64,000 bases of DNA from Arcicella rigui (GTDB taxonomy: Bacteria; Bacteroidota; Bacteroidia; Cytophagales; Spirosomataceae): NCBI RefSeq assembly GCF_034929435.1, contig NZ_JAYFUM010000008.1, positions 62,001 through 126,000 of the forward strand, given 5' to 3'. Of the stretch, positions 52,282-61,399 are shown in pieces (within the stretch, counting starts at the first letter, position 1; every line of letters starts with the position of its first letter). The notes under the pieces were generated by a model, which did no database searches, was not told the origin of the DNA, and saw only the letters and a list, made by a program, of their open reading frames with translations. Made by a program: the position numbers and the translations under genes.

Positions 52282-52932
52282 TCAACTCACCAACAATCCA
52301 TCTTGCATTATCAATTTACGGTCGGTCATATTGGCTAATTCTTCATTATGCGTCACAATCACAAAGGTTTGATTGAACTGGTCACGCAGACTAAAAAAAA
52401 GTTCATGCAATTCTTGAGCATTTTTTGAATCTAAATTTCCTGAAGGTTCATCTGCAAAAACTATCGAAGGTGAATTAATCAAAGCACGGGCTACGGCAGT
52501 ACGCTGTTGCTCTCCGCCAGACATCTGTGAAGGCAAATTATGAATTCTATCTTTCAGCCCCAACATCACTAAAAGCTCTTCTGCTCGTTCTTGGATTTTT
52601 TTATTTTTTCCACCAATATAAGCAGGCATACATACATTTTCTAAAGCCGTAAATTCGCCTAAAAGGTTATGAAATTGAAAAATAAAACCCAATTTTTCAT
52701 TTCTAAATTTGGCTAAAGCTGTGTCTTTCAAATTAGTAATTTCTTGCCCTGCGATGAACACTTGCCCTGTATCGGGTTTATCTAAAGTACCCGCAATATG
52801 CAATAGCGTACTTTTGCCAGCACCAGAAGCACCGACGATAGAAGTAACCTCACCTTGTTGAATGTGTAAATCAATGCCTTTTAAAACTTTTAAATTTCCG
52901 TAGGTCTTGGTAATATTTTTAACTACTAACAT
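52282..52932 (-). CDS. LolD-like ABC transporter ATP-binding protein
   Basis: I start at the internal ATG giving MLVVKNITKTYGNLKVLKGI; the longer frame adds 12 residues not seen in the family. Motifs: Walker A GASGAGKST, signature MSGGEQQR, Walker B IVFADEPSGNLDS, H-loop VTHNEELA. The 216-residue length fits LolD/MacB-type ATPases that drive lipoprotein release or export. No permease gene (LolC/E type) is adjacent, so its partner must be elsewhere. Confidence 0.9.
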   Translation of the reverse strand: MLVVKNITKTYGNLKVLKGIDLHIQQGEVTSIVGASGAGKSTLLHIAGTLDKPDTGQVFIAGQEITNLKDTALAKFRNEKLGFIFQFHNLLGEFTALENVCMPAYIGGKNKKIQERAEELLVMLGLKDRIHNLPSQMSGGEQQRTAVARALINSPSIVFADEPSGNLDSKNAQELHELFFSLRDQFNQTFVIVTHNEELANMTDRKLIMQDGLLVS

Positions 52933-53080
52933 TTTTTCTGTTTCAATTAAATTCGTTGGACAAAACAACGATAAAAAATGGGGAATTACTATATTTGCTT
53001 TTAATAATTATATGCTCTTTATGAATAAAAAAGTGGAGAAACTATAAATATTTACCAAATAAAAACGATTAATTAAATAG

Positions 53081-53113
53081 TTTGTCAGTAATTTAGCAAA
53101 CGAATTAATTTCG
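53081..53113 (+). promoter_or_regulatory. Candidate promoter of sucC
   Basis: TTTG (53081) and TAATTTCG (53106) give a -33/-7 pair with a 21-bp spacer; the -7 box has one mismatch to TAnnTTTG. It lies 20 bp before the sucC ATG. Confidence 0.5.
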
Positions 53114-53132
53114 ACATAAAAAACTGTATCAA

Positions 53133-54329
53133 ATGAACATTCACGAGTATCAAGGTAAAGACATTTTGAAAAGTTATGGTGTCCGTATTCAAGAGGGCAT
53201 CGTAGTCGATACACCAGCACTGGCAGTAGAAGCTGCCCGTGAGTTGTCGGCAAAAACTGGTACACAGTGGCACGTAATTAAAGCCCAAATTCATGCCGGA
53301 GGCCGTGGTAAAGGCGGTGGTGTAAAACTTGCTAAAAATTTAGATGAAGTTCGCCAAAAATCTGAACAGATTTTGGGAATGCAATTAATTACGCACCAAA
53401 CTGGCCCAGAAGGGAAAAAAGTTAATAAGGTCTTGATTGCGGAAGACGTTTATTATCCAGGTCCAACTGAACCGAAAGAGTACTACATTTCTATCTTGTT
53501 GGATAGAGGTCGTGCTTGTAATGTAATCATGGCATCAACAGAAGGTGGTATGGACATTGAGGAGGTAGCAGAACATACGCCTGAAAAAATCATTAAAGAA
53601 TGGATTGACCCAAGAGTAGGTTTACAAGCATTCCAAGCTCGTAAAATTGCTTTTGCTTTAGGTTTATCAGGAGACGCTTTCAAAGAAATGGTAAAATTCA
53701 TCAATTCTTTGTATAAAGCTTATGTTGAAACTGATTCATCAATGTTTGAAATCAACCCTGTGTTGAAAACTTCAGACAATAAAATCTTGGCAGTGGATGC
53801 TAAAGTAAACTTAGATGATAACGCCTTGTATCGTCATGCTGACTTTATTCCATTACGTGATATTACTGAAGAAGATCCATTAGAAGTTGAAGCGTCGAAA
53901 AACGACTTAAACTACGTAAAACTTGACGGTAACGTTGGTTGTATGGTAAATGGTGCTGGTTTGGCTATGGCTACGATGGACATTATCAAATTGTCGGGTG
54001 GTGAGCCTGCCAACTTCCTTGATGTAGGGGGAGGAGCTAATGCTAAAACCGTTGAAGCTGGTTTCCGTATTATCTTGAAAGACCCTAACGTTAAAGCAAT
54101 CCTTATCAATATCTTCGGAGGTATCGTTCGTTGCGACCGTGTTGCTACGGGTGTTGTTGAGGCTTACAAAGCTATCGGTAATATTCCTGTACCAATCATT
54201 GTTCGTTTACAAGGTACAAACGCTGCTGAAGGTGCAAAAATCATTGATGAATCTGGCTTGAAAGTATATTCAGCTGTTTTATTGAAAGATGCTGCAACTA
54301 AAGTAGAAGAAGTTTTAGCGGCAATGTAG
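53133..54329 (+). CDS. sucC: Succinyl-CoA synthetase (ADP-forming) beta subunit
   Basis: The protein opens MNIHEYQGKDILKSYGVRI and has an ATP-grasp domain (about 1-240) with KAQIHAGGRGKGGGVKLA, followed by the CoA-ligase domain with NFLDVGGGANAKTVEAGF and INIFGGIVRCDRVATGV. It makes succinyl-CoA/succinate interconversion in the TCA cycle together with the alpha subunit (sucD), which is not adjacent here. The length (398) is normal. Confidence 0.97.
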   Translation: MNIHEYQGKDILKSYGVRIQEGIVVDTPALAVEAARELSAKTGTQWHVIKAQIHAGGRGKGGGVKLAKNLDEVRQKSEQILGMQLITHQTGPEGKKVNKVLIAEDVYYPGPTEPKEYYISILLDRGRACNVIMASTEGGMDIEEVAEHTPEKIIKEWIDPRVGLQAFQARKIAFALGLSGDAFKEMVKFINSLYKAYVETDSSMFEINPVLKTSDNKILAVDAKVNLDDNALYRHADFIPLRDITEEDPLEVEASKNDLNYVKLDGNVGCMVNGAGLAMATMDIIKLSGGEPANFLDVGGGANAKTVEAGFRIILKDPNVKAILINIFGGIVRCDRVATGVVEAYKAIGNIPVPIIVRLQGTNAAEGAKIIDESGLKVYSAVLLKDAATKVEEVLAAM

Positions 54330-54352
54330 TCTTTAAAAAATTGCTATAAAAA

Positions 54353-54387
54353 AAGCCAAGTTTCTGAAATAGAAACTTGGCTTTTTT
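54353..54387. terminator. Bidirectional terminator after sucC
   Basis: A perfect 12-bp stem AAGCCAAGTTTC / GAAACTTGGCTT with a 7-nt loop, flanked by an A-tract and a T-tract. It separates sucC (plus) from the convergent M48 gene (minus). Confidence 0.92.
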
Positions 54388-54403
54388 ATGATTAACCTTT
54401 TGC

Positions 54404-55246
54404 TTATTTTTTGCTTGAAGTATTATAATATTGAAGTGCTTCGGGCATTAATCTTTTAATATCTTCGATGCGTTTTTCGTCTGAAGGGTGAGTTGATAAG
54501 AACGACATCAATCCAGAAGCCTTAGCTCCACCCGATTGTGCCGCCATTCTTCCCCAGAAAGAAACAGCTTCTTGCGGATTATAACCAGCCATAGCCATAA
54601 AAATCAAACCCAAATGGTCTGCCTCCGACTCTTGGTTACGTCCAAAAGCCAACATTCCTAACTGAGCCCCAGTTGGTGCAGCAACATTGAATACAGTATT
54701 CCATAAATTTTTGGTAGCACTTGGCTTATTCTGCATTGCTATACCCAAACCAACTTGTCCTGCGGTTAATAAACCTTGAGCAACCATTCCCTGACTCATT
54801 CTTTCGCTACCGTGTTTGGCAATCGCATGCGATACTTCATGCCCCATTACTACGGCTAAACCTGTTTCATTAACAGTAATCGGTAAAATACCTGTGTAAA
54901 CAACCATCTTGCCCCCCGGCATACACCAAGCATTTACTTGGTTACTTTGTACCAATTCTGTTTGCCACTGATACGACTTCAAATAATCAGGTGCATTGTT
55001 TTTCTCGAAATAGCTCTGAGCAGCCTTTGCAATTCTGTCGCCTACTCGTTTTACCATCGCAGCTTGTTGAGTATTGGCTGGAACTACTTTATTCGTATCT
55101 AAAAACTGTTTATAACTCGTAAATGACATGGCGTTCATTTCATCATCTGAAACCAATAATAATTGGTTACGACCCGAAATTGGTACTTGAGTACAAGCCC
55201 AAATAGAACTTAGGAGAATAGCTCCGTAAAAAAGAATTTTTTTCAT
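54404..55246 (-). CDS. M48-family lipoprotein metallopeptidase
   Basis: I choose the internal ATG that begins a lipoprotein signal (MKKILFYGAILLSSIWAC, lipobox IWAC). The zinc motif HEVSH is at residues 136-140 (MGHEVSHAIAKHG), and the third ligand lies in QESEADHLGLIFM. This is the BepA/LoiP-like periplasmic group, which takes part in envelope quality control. The 280-residue length fits those without TPR tails. Single gene, convergent with sucC. Confidence 0.93.
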   Translation of the reverse strand: MKKILFYGAILLSSIWACTQVPISGRNQLLLVSDDEMNAMSFTSYKQFLDTNKVVPANTQQAAMVKRVGDRIAKAAQSYFEKNNAPDYLKSYQWQTELVQSNQVNAWCMPGGKMVVYTGILPITVNETGLAVVMGHEVSHAIAKHGSERMSQGMVAQGLLTAGQVGLGIAMQNKPSATKNLWNTVFNVAAPTGAQLGMLAFGRNQESEADHLGLIFMAMAGYNPQEAVSFWGRMAAQSGGAKASGLMSFLSTHPSDEKRIEDIKRLMPEALQYYNTSSKK

Positions 55247-55422
55247 CGTGATGTTAAGGATTAAGATTATTTCTTCTATGAGTAAATTTAGCACTAAAAA
55301 TTCACTTCACCTTGCTACTTATAAGAAAGCAATTTTTAATCTGAGACGTAAAAATCCTAAAAAGGTTCTAAATTTCTACATTTTCAGGGTAATTTTGTAA
55401 AAAATTCATAAAAGATAGAAAA

Positions 55423-56034
55423 ATGAAAATCTTGTGCATTGGTAGAAATTATGCCGAACATATCGCCGAACTAAATAACGAACGTCCGTCTGAACCTGTG
55501 GTTTTTATGAAGCCCGACACGGCTCTTTTAAGAGAAAATGAGGCTTTTTATCATCCAGATTTTTCAAATGATATTCATCACGAAGTTGAAATCATTCTGA
55601 AAATCAATAAGATGGGAAAAAATATTGAAGCAAAGTTTGCACATAAGTATTACGACGAAATCGGAATCGGGATTGATTTTACTGCAAGAGATGTACAGGC
55701 TAAATTAAAAGAAAAAGGTTTGCCGTGGGAAAAAGCCAAAGCTTTTAATGGCTCTGCTCCTATTTCTGGCTTTGTGCCAAAAAGTAATTTTGCTGATTTA
55801 AAAAATCTAAGTTTTCATCTGGATGTCAACGGAGAGGCTCGTCAGAAAGGAAATACCTCGATGATGCTTTGGGATTTTAACGAAATCATTGCTGAAATTT
55901 CAAAATACTTTACCCTGAAAACAGGAGATTTGATTTTTACAGGTACACCAGCAGGTGTAGGAAAAGTAAATATTGGCGACAAGCTTACGGCTTTCATCGA
56001 AGGAAAAGAAATGCTATCATTTGACATTAAGTAA
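55423..56034 (+). CDS. Fumarylacetoacetate hydrolase-family protein
   Basis: The 203-residue FAH-fold protein has MKILCIGRNYAEHIAELNNE, metal ligands in HHEVEIILKINKMG, and the family's FTARDVQAKLKEKGLPW and LIFTGTPAGVGKV. Bacterial FAHD1-like enzymes act as acylpyruvate hydrolases or oxaloacetate decarboxylases. It is compact, as in other Bacteroidota. A hairpin follows its stop. Confidence 0.93.
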   Translation: MKILCIGRNYAEHIAELNNERPSEPVVFMKPDTALLRENEAFYHPDFSNDIHHEVEIILKINKMGKNIEAKFAHKYYDEIGIGIDFTARDVQAKLKEKGLPWEKAKAFNGSAPISGFVPKSNFADLKNLSFHLDVNGEARQKGNTSMMLWDFNEIIAEISKYFTLKTGDLIFTGTPAGVGKVNIGDKLTAFIEGKEMLSFDIK

Positions 56035-56037
56035 ACC

Positions 56038-56077
56038 TAAACACCCTTTAGGAGTACTTTCTTAAAGGGTGTTTTAT
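56038..56077 (+). terminator. Hairpin ending the FAH gene and overlapping the M23 start region
   Basis: ACACCCTTTA pairs with TAAAGGGTGT around an 11-nt loop, followed by TTTTA. It lies 6 bp before the M23 peptidase ATG, so it may terminate the FAH transcript or occlude ribosome access in read-through RNA. Confidence 0.6.
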
Positions 56078-56083
56078 CAAAAT

Positions 56084-58111
56084 ATGAAATTATCGTTTAT
56101 CCTTATTCTTAGTTTTTTTGCCTACCAAAATTTTGCCCAAAAAACACAACTTTTGTATCCGAAAGACTATTTTTTATTTCCGATAAACCCTAAACAACAA
56201 AATTATTTAGCTGGCGGAATGGGAGATTTGCGTGCCGACCATTTCCATGCTGGTATCGACATCAAAACGCAAGGGCGTGAAGGTCTGTCGGTTTTGGCTT
56301 CAGCTGATGGCTACGTTTCGGAAGTAAGAGTACAAACGGGTGGCTATGGAAATGTTATTTTCCTAACGCATCCCAACGGATACATTACAGTATATGGTCA
56401 CCTAAAATCTTTCGCTGAACCTTTGGCGAGTTATGTCAAGAAAAAAAGATTAGAAAGCCAAACTTTTGAAATCCGCTTAAAGCCTTCGCCGAATGAATTT
56501 GTTGTAAAAAAAGGTGATGTCATTGGGCTTTCGGGCAATACAGGTGGTTCGGCTGGGCCACACTTACATTTTGAAATCAGAGATGCTCAAAACAATATCC
56601 TTAATCCGCTAAATTTTGGCTTTTCGGAAATCAAAGACAACGTCCCTCCTATTTTTCAACAACTTTTTATTAAAACACTTAGTACCGACGCAAGAGTAAA
56701 CGGAGAATTTAGCAGAAAGGCATTTCGTCCAGAAAAAAAGCCTGATGGTACTTATGGCATTAATACCGTGATTTCGGCTATTGGTGAAATTGGTTTAGAA
56801 TTATTGGCAGTAGATAAAATGAACGATACGCATAATTCTAACGGACTTACTTGTACAGAACTATTTGTAGATGGCAAAGAAGTACATTATTTTCATTTGG
56901 AGCAATTCCCGAATGCTGTTTCACACGACATCAATGTGCATACAGATTATGCTTATGAAAAAACGGAGGGTGAAAGAATTCAGAAATTGTTTCAAGATGA
57001 TGGTAACGACGAATTGCCCGTCTATAAACCATCAATCGGTAAAGGAAAAATAATCATCAACGACGGCGAAGTACATGATATTAGTATTAAAATTTGGGAT
57101 GCTTACGAGAATGGAAGTACATTAAATTTTAAAATTAAAGGAGAAAAAACAGAAAACTCTGTGACAGTTAATCCAAATAAGTTACCTTTAAGCCTAAATT
57201 ATAGCACAGTAGATAACACTTTAGTTATAAAAGCTCGTAACTTAAAGACAATCAACTCGATAGCGATTTTGAATTTTGAAAAAACTTCGGCTGAACTGGC
57301 AATAAATTACGTAAAAAACAACGAAGCTGTATATCTTTGGGATTTAAAGAAGGGTTTACCGAAATCTATCCTAATTGATAGTTTAGAAAAACCTATGTTG
57401 CTCCAAAAAATGATTGTGCCTAACCAAAACCAAAGTTTTGTTTCGGATAAACTTTCAGTCATTTTTGATACCAAAACTTTGTATGACACGCTGTACTTAG
57501 AAACATCAGTAGGCGTAAATCAAGTAAGCATTGGGCAAGCAACAACTCCTTTGAGAAACGGAATAACTGTAAGCTATCAGCCAGAAAGTCAACCTAAATT
57601 AATGGACAAAACGGCGATTTATTATTCTTACAAAAATCAAAAACGTTTTTTAGGAGGCAAATGGAACGATAACAGAATTGTCTTTAAAGCTAATACTTTG
57701 GGCAATTATCTTTTACAAACAGATACGATTCCACCCAGAGCGAATTTAGTATCGAAAAGTCCAGATATAATAAGTTTCAGGATTGGAGATAATTTATCAG
57801 GCGTAAAAACTTTTAAAGTATTTCTGAATGATGAGTACGTTCTGAGCGATTATGACATGAAAAGAGCTTTACTCTGGACAGTTAAAAAAGATTCTACCCA
57901 AAAGTTTATTGGAAAAGTAAGGTTGGAATTAGAAGATAATCAAGGAAATAAAAGTAGTTTCCAAACCGATGTTGATGCTCAAAGTGGTGCAATTGTGAAA
58001 AAAGTTGAAAGCAAGAAAACTAAGCACAAGGAATCACCAAAGAAATCAGCAAAGCATCCTAAAGCAGTAAAAGCTTCAGAAAAAAAGAAGAAAAAACGAA
58101 AAGGCGTATAG
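56084..58111 (+). CDS. Secreted M23-family peptidase
   Basis: I start at the ATG before the signal peptide (MKLSFILILSFFAYQNFAQ); a GTG 15 bp upstream lies in the hairpin. The LytM/M23 domain (about 45-185) has ligands in HFHAGIDIKT, and HLHFEIRD, with the usual YGNVIFLTHPNGYITVYGHL stretch. About 480 residues of beta-rich sequence follow, ending in a lysine-rich tail (KKTKHKESPKKSAKHPK). Such proteins cut peptidoglycan crosslinks or activate amidases. The long C-terminal region is typical of Bacteroidota members. Confidence 0.92.
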   Translation: MKLSFILILSFFAYQNFAQKTQLLYPKDYFLFPINPKQQNYLAGGMGDLRADHFHAGIDIKTQGREGLSVLASADGYVSEVRVQTGGYGNVIFLTHPNGYITVYGHLKSFAEPLASYVKKKRLESQTFEIRLKPSPNEFVVKKGDVIGLSGNTGGSAGPHLHFEIRDAQNNILNPLNFGFSEIKDNVPPIFQQLFIKTLSTDARVNGEFSRKAFRPEKKPDGTYGINTVISAIGEIGLELLAVDKMNDTHNSNGLTCTELFVDGKEVHYFHLEQFPNAVSHDINVHTDYAYEKTEGERIQKLFQDDGNDELPVYKPSIGKGKIIINDGEVHDISIKIWDAYENGSTLNFKIKGEKTENSVTVNPNKLPLSLNYSTVDNTLVIKARNLKTINSIAILNFEKTSAELAINYVKNNEAVYLWDLKKGLPKSILIDSLEKPMLLQKMIVPNQNQSFVSDKLSVIFDTKTLYDTLYLETSVGVNQVSIGQATTPLRNGITVSYQPESQPKLMDKTAIYYSYKNQKRFLGGKWNDNRIVFKANTLGNYLLQTDTIPPRANLVSKSPDIISFRIGDNLSGVKTFKVFLNDEYVLSDYDMKRALLWTVKKDSTQKFIGKVRLELEDNQGNKSSFQTDVDAQSGAIVKKVESKKTKHKESPKKSAKHPKAVKASEKKKKKRKGV

Positions 58112-58150
58112 GCAAATCATCAACTTTTGTCTTTATAAACAATATAGAAC

Positions 58151-58603
58151 ATGAAATTATCTATTGGAGATAAAGCTCCCGATTTTGAGCAAAAAGACCA
58201 ACACGGAAATCTGATTAAGCTTTCGGATTTTCTGGGAAAAAAAGTAATCCTGTACTTCTATCCCAAAGACGATACGCCCGGTTGTACTGCCCAAGCTTGC
58301 AACTTGAACGAAAATCTACCTTTGTTAAAGTCAAAAGGTTTTGAAATCATCGGCGTAAGTGTAGATGGACAAAAGGCTCATCAAAAATTTATTAAAAAGT
58401 ATGATTTAGGCTTTACCTTACTTTCGGACGAAGACCACCAAGTAGTAGAAGCTTATGGCGTTTGGGTTGAAAAATCTATGTATGGCAAAACCTACATGGG
58501 TACAGCACGTACTACTTTCGTAATCGACGAAACGGGAATGATTAGCGATATTATCGAAAAAGTAAAAACAAAAGAACATACCTCGCAAATTATTCGAGAA
58601 TAG
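58151..58603 (+). CDS. bcp: Thioredoxin-dependent peroxiredoxin (Bcp/PrxQ)
   Basis: The 150-residue protein has the Bcp motif YPKDDTPGCTAQACNLNENL, with the peroxidatic cysteine followed five residues later by a resolving cysteine, as in atypical 2-Cys PrxQ. It reduces peroxides using thioredoxin. It lies 39 bp after the M23 gene and 48 bp before the transketolase N subunit. Confidence 0.95.
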   Translation: MKLSIGDKAPDFEQKDQHGNLIKLSDFLGKKVILYFYPKDDTPGCTAQACNLNENLPLLKSKGFEIIGVSVDGQKAHQKFIKKYDLGFTLLSDEDHQVVEAYGVWVEKSMYGKTYMGTARTTFVIDETGMISDIIEKVKTKEHTSQIIRE

Positions 58604-58651
58604 TTAACCAAAAATCACTATTAAAAGAATACAATAATTAATCAAAAAAAA

Positions 58652-59509
58652 ATGGAAATTACTGAATTACAAAAAGTTGCTTCGCAAGTACGTCGTGACA
58701 TCGTTCGTCAAGTACACGCTTGCCAGTCTGGACACCCAGGCGGTTCTTTAGGCTGTGCTGATTTATTGGTTGGTCTTTACTTCGACCAAATGACTCTAAA
58801 ATCAGATGAATCTGGTAACAAAATTTTCGATATGAATGGTATCGGTGAAGACCTTTTCTTCTTATCGAACGGACACATTTCACCAGTATTTTATTCAGTA
58901 TTAGCTCGTGCTGGTTATTTCCCAGCTTCTGAATTAGCAACTTTCCGTAAATTAAATTCTCGTCTTCAAGGACACCCAACTACTCACGAACACCTTGAAG
59001 GAATTCGTATCGCTTCTGGTTCATTAGGACAAGGTATGTCGGTAGCGATTGGTGCAGCTCAAGCGAAAAAATTGAACAAAGACAATTCTTTAGTATTTGT
59101 TTTAATGGGTGATGGCGAGCAAAACGAAGGTCAAGTTTGGGAAGCGGCTATGTATGCTCCACACCACAAAGTTGATAACTTGGTAGCAATCATCGACTAC
59201 AATGGTCAGCAAATCGACGGCCCAACTGATAAAGTAATGAACAACCGTGATTTAGGTGCTAAATATGCGGCTTTCGGCTGGAACGTAATGAAAATGAATG
59301 GTAACGATATGGCAGACGTTGTAAAAGTATTAGCTGAAGCTCGTGCTTTCTCTGGAAACGGACAGCCAACAATGATTTTGATGACTACTGAAATGGGTGC
59401 TGGTGTTGACTTTATGATGGGTTCACACAAATGGCATGGGGTTGCTCCAAACGACGAGCAATTAGCCGCAGCTTTAGCTCAGTTACCTGAAACTTTGGGA
59501 GACTATTGA
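58652..59509 (+). CDS. Transketolase, N-terminal (TPP-binding) subunit
   Basis: The 285-residue protein corresponds to the N-terminal part of transketolase: QSGHPGGSLGCADLLVGLYF, SNGHISPVFYSVLARAG, ASGSLGQGMSVAIGAA and the TPP motif MGDGEQNEGQVWEA...DYNGQQIDG. In organisms with a two-subunit transketolase the C subunit gene usually follows directly. Here it lies about 2.5 kb downstream, behind an inserted module. Codon use is that of a highly expressed gene (many GGT, CGT, ATC codons), unlike the inserted genes. Confidence 0.95.
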   Translation: MEITELQKVASQVRRDIVRQVHACQSGHPGGSLGCADLLVGLYFDQMTLKSDESGNKIFDMNGIGEDLFFLSNGHISPVFYSVLARAGYFPASELATFRKLNSRLQGHPTTHEHLEGIRIASGSLGQGMSVAIGAAQAKKLNKDNSLVFVLMGDGEQNEGQVWEAAMYAPHHKVDNLVAIIDYNGQQIDGPTDKVMNNRDLGAKYAAFGWNVMKMNGNDMADVVKVLAEARAFSGNGQPTMILMTTEMGAGVDFMMGSHKWHGVAPNDEQLAAALAQLPETLGDY

Positions 59510-59843
59510 TTAGATATGAATTATGAGGTATGAATTATGAGGTATGAATTATGAAAAGTAAAAATTTGTTAATTTGATAAAATTGTTGCGATAAACTTTA
59601 ACATATTCATCAGGTTTAGATTTTTTTATAAATTAGGAATAGCACAAAAAAAGGTGACTAAACAAAATACTGTCTTGGACTTTTAAATGAACCTGATTAA
59701 TAATCAGAAATAAAAAATGATTCGATTTATAACGATTCAATATCACTTTTGAAAATTGTTAAATCAATCATTATCACTCAAAAAAAGAAGAAAGAAGGGT
59801 TTAAGATTTCATAATTCATAACTAATATTTCATAGCTAAATAA
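59510..59843. repeat. Repeat-bounded spacer between transketolase N gene and inserted module
   Basis: It starts with three copies of the 14-bp word TATGAATTATGAGG (59515-59556; the last ends AA). It ends with TTTCATAATTCATA (59807-59820), the exact inverse of the third copy. An inner 8-bp inverted repeat, ATCAGGTT (59609) and AACCTGAT (59690), lies between. No gene is seen. The layout suggests a small inverted-repeat element or the edge of an insertion. Confidence 0.7.
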
Positions 59844-60428
59844 ATGATTACCAGCATAGAACAACTCGATTTAACCAAACAATATACTTATGCCGATTAT
59901 TTAAAATGGCAAATAGTTGAACGTTTGGAATTGATAAAAGGATACATTCGTCAAATGTCTGCTCCTTCAAGAGAGCATCAAGCTATCTCTCGAAATTTGG
60001 GGCGGCAAATTGACGCATACTTTTATGCTCGTAAATGTGAATGGTACTCAGCTCCTTTTGATGTACGAATTCCAAGATTCGATAAGAAAACCGAGAAGGA
60101 CGTAATGACAGTGGTTCAGCCAGATATTTGTGTAATTTGTGATGAATCTAAATTGGATAAAAGAGGCTGTATTGGTGCTCCAGACTTAATTGTTGAAATT
60201 TTATCGCCCGGAAACAGTAAAAAAGAAATGCGAGAAAAATTTGAAGTCTATGAGGAAGCTGGCGTAAAAGAGTACTGGATTGTAAACACGCTTGATAAAA
60301 ACGTGTTGATTTACACACTCAATGAAGCAGGCAAATACATCGGTCAGCGTCCTTATGTTGAAGATGAAATCATGAACTCATTTACTTTTCCTGAATTAAG
60401 TATCGACTTAAACAAAGTATTCGTTTGA
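59844..60428 (+). CDS. Uma2-family putative nuclease (DUF820)
   Basis: The 194-residue protein matches Uma2/DUF820: YTYADYLKWQIVERLELIKG, MSAPSREHQAISRNLGRQ, VQPDICVIC and LIVEILSPGNSKKEMREKFE, with the PD...ExK-like D and E residues, followed by EYWIVNTLDKNV. The fold is PD-(D/E)XK-like, but a substrate is not established. The start is the ATG after an AT-rich spacer. It overlaps the ATPase gene by 4 bp and opens a three-gene module inserted in the transketolase locus. Confidence 0.92.
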   Translation: MITSIEQLDLTKQYTYADYLKWQIVERLELIKGYIRQMSAPSREHQAISRNLGRQIDAYFYARKCEWYSAPFDVRIPRFDKKTEKDVMTVVQPDICVICDESKLDKRGCIGAPDLIVEILSPGNSKKEMREKFEVYEEAGVKEYWIVNTLDKNVLIYTLNEAGKYIGQRPYVEDEIMNSFTFPELSIDLNKVFV

Positions 60429-61399
60429 AAATCAAGAAATTACATATCAAAAATTTTAAATCTATTGCAGATTTAGAAATCATTGAACCCAATCCATTCA
60501 CGGTCTTTGTAGGGCCAAATGGTTCTGGGAAAAGTAATATTTTTGAGGCTTTGGAGTTTACAACAATTTCATTCCGTTTCCCATCAAATCACCAATTTAG
60601 TCGGTCTATTTTTGGAGAAACAGATTCCTTTTTGAACGTCCCTAAAAGTACCTCAATTTTTGATGGTAGTAATCTCCAATTTGAAGACTTTACTCTTTAC
60701 GCTGGAATGCTACATAGTGGTTTAAGACCTGATAACGGCGAAAGTTTTGAGTACCAGAACTACGCCGATTTTAGACAATTCATTGAAAGCTTTTGTGTTA
60801 TTTTTCCTAATAACCTAAGTAGAGAACGTTTCAAACTTATTGATAATAGATTTTTATCACTTAGTTGTTCTAATCTTGAAAAAGTTCTGAAACGAATTTT
60901 ACTTGATGAATTCAAAAAGGAAGAGATATCAGAATGGCTTGAATTGTTCATTCCAGGGTTTGAAAGAGTTGAAGTAATTTCAAGTGATTTAAGTAATACC
61001 GATACTTTACTAATTTATGAAAAAGGAATCAAAAAGCCTTTTACAAAAAACTTGATTTCAGACGGAACTTTCAATATTCTCGCTCTTTTAACTGCCGTTT
61101 TTCAATCTGATGAACCTCAGTTTTTGTGTATTGAAGAACCTGAAAATGGCTTAAATCCAAGAGTAGTAAAAGAATTAGTAGGATTTTTTAGATATGCTTG
61201 TGAAGAAAAGGGTCATTATATTTGGCTAAATACGCATTCGCAAACTTTGGTATCTGAACTAAGCCCTGATGAAGTTATTACTGTTGACAAAATTAACGGT
61301 GAGACAAAAATCAAGCAATTCAAAGGCGAAGATTTTCATGGATTAAGTATGGATGAAGCATGGTTAACCAATACTCTTGGAGGTGGGTTGCCGTGGTAA
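60425..61399 (+). CDS. AAA family ATPase (OLD/RecF-like)
   Basis: The start is a TTG that overlaps the Uma2 stop (TTGA), giving the typical N-terminus MKIKKLHIKNFKSIADLEI. Walker A is FVGPNGSGKSN, Walker B is FLCIEEPENGLNP, and the H-loop is LNTHSQTLVSELSP. The 324-residue size covers only the ATPase; no TOPRIM domain is fused. The neighbour downstream supplies a TOPRIM-like protein instead. ATPase plus separate nuclease-like partner resembles PARIS or split-OLD defence systems; this is inference from layout. Confidence 0.93.
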   Translation: MKIKKLHIKNFKSIADLEIIEPNPFTVFVGPNGSGKSNIFEALEFTTISFRFPSNHQFSRSIFGETDSFLNVPKSTSIFDGSNLQFEDFTLYAGMLHSGLRPDNGESFEYQNYADFRQFIESFCVIFPNNLSRERFKLIDNRFLSLSCSNLEKVLKRILLDEFKKEEISEWLELFIPGFERVEVISSDLSNTDTLLIYEKGIKKPFTKNLISDGTFNILALLTAVFQSDEPQFLCIEEPENGLNPRVVKELVGFFRYACEEKGHYIWLNTHSQTLVSELSPDEVITVDKINGETKIKQFKGEDFHGLSMDEAWLTNTLGGGLPW

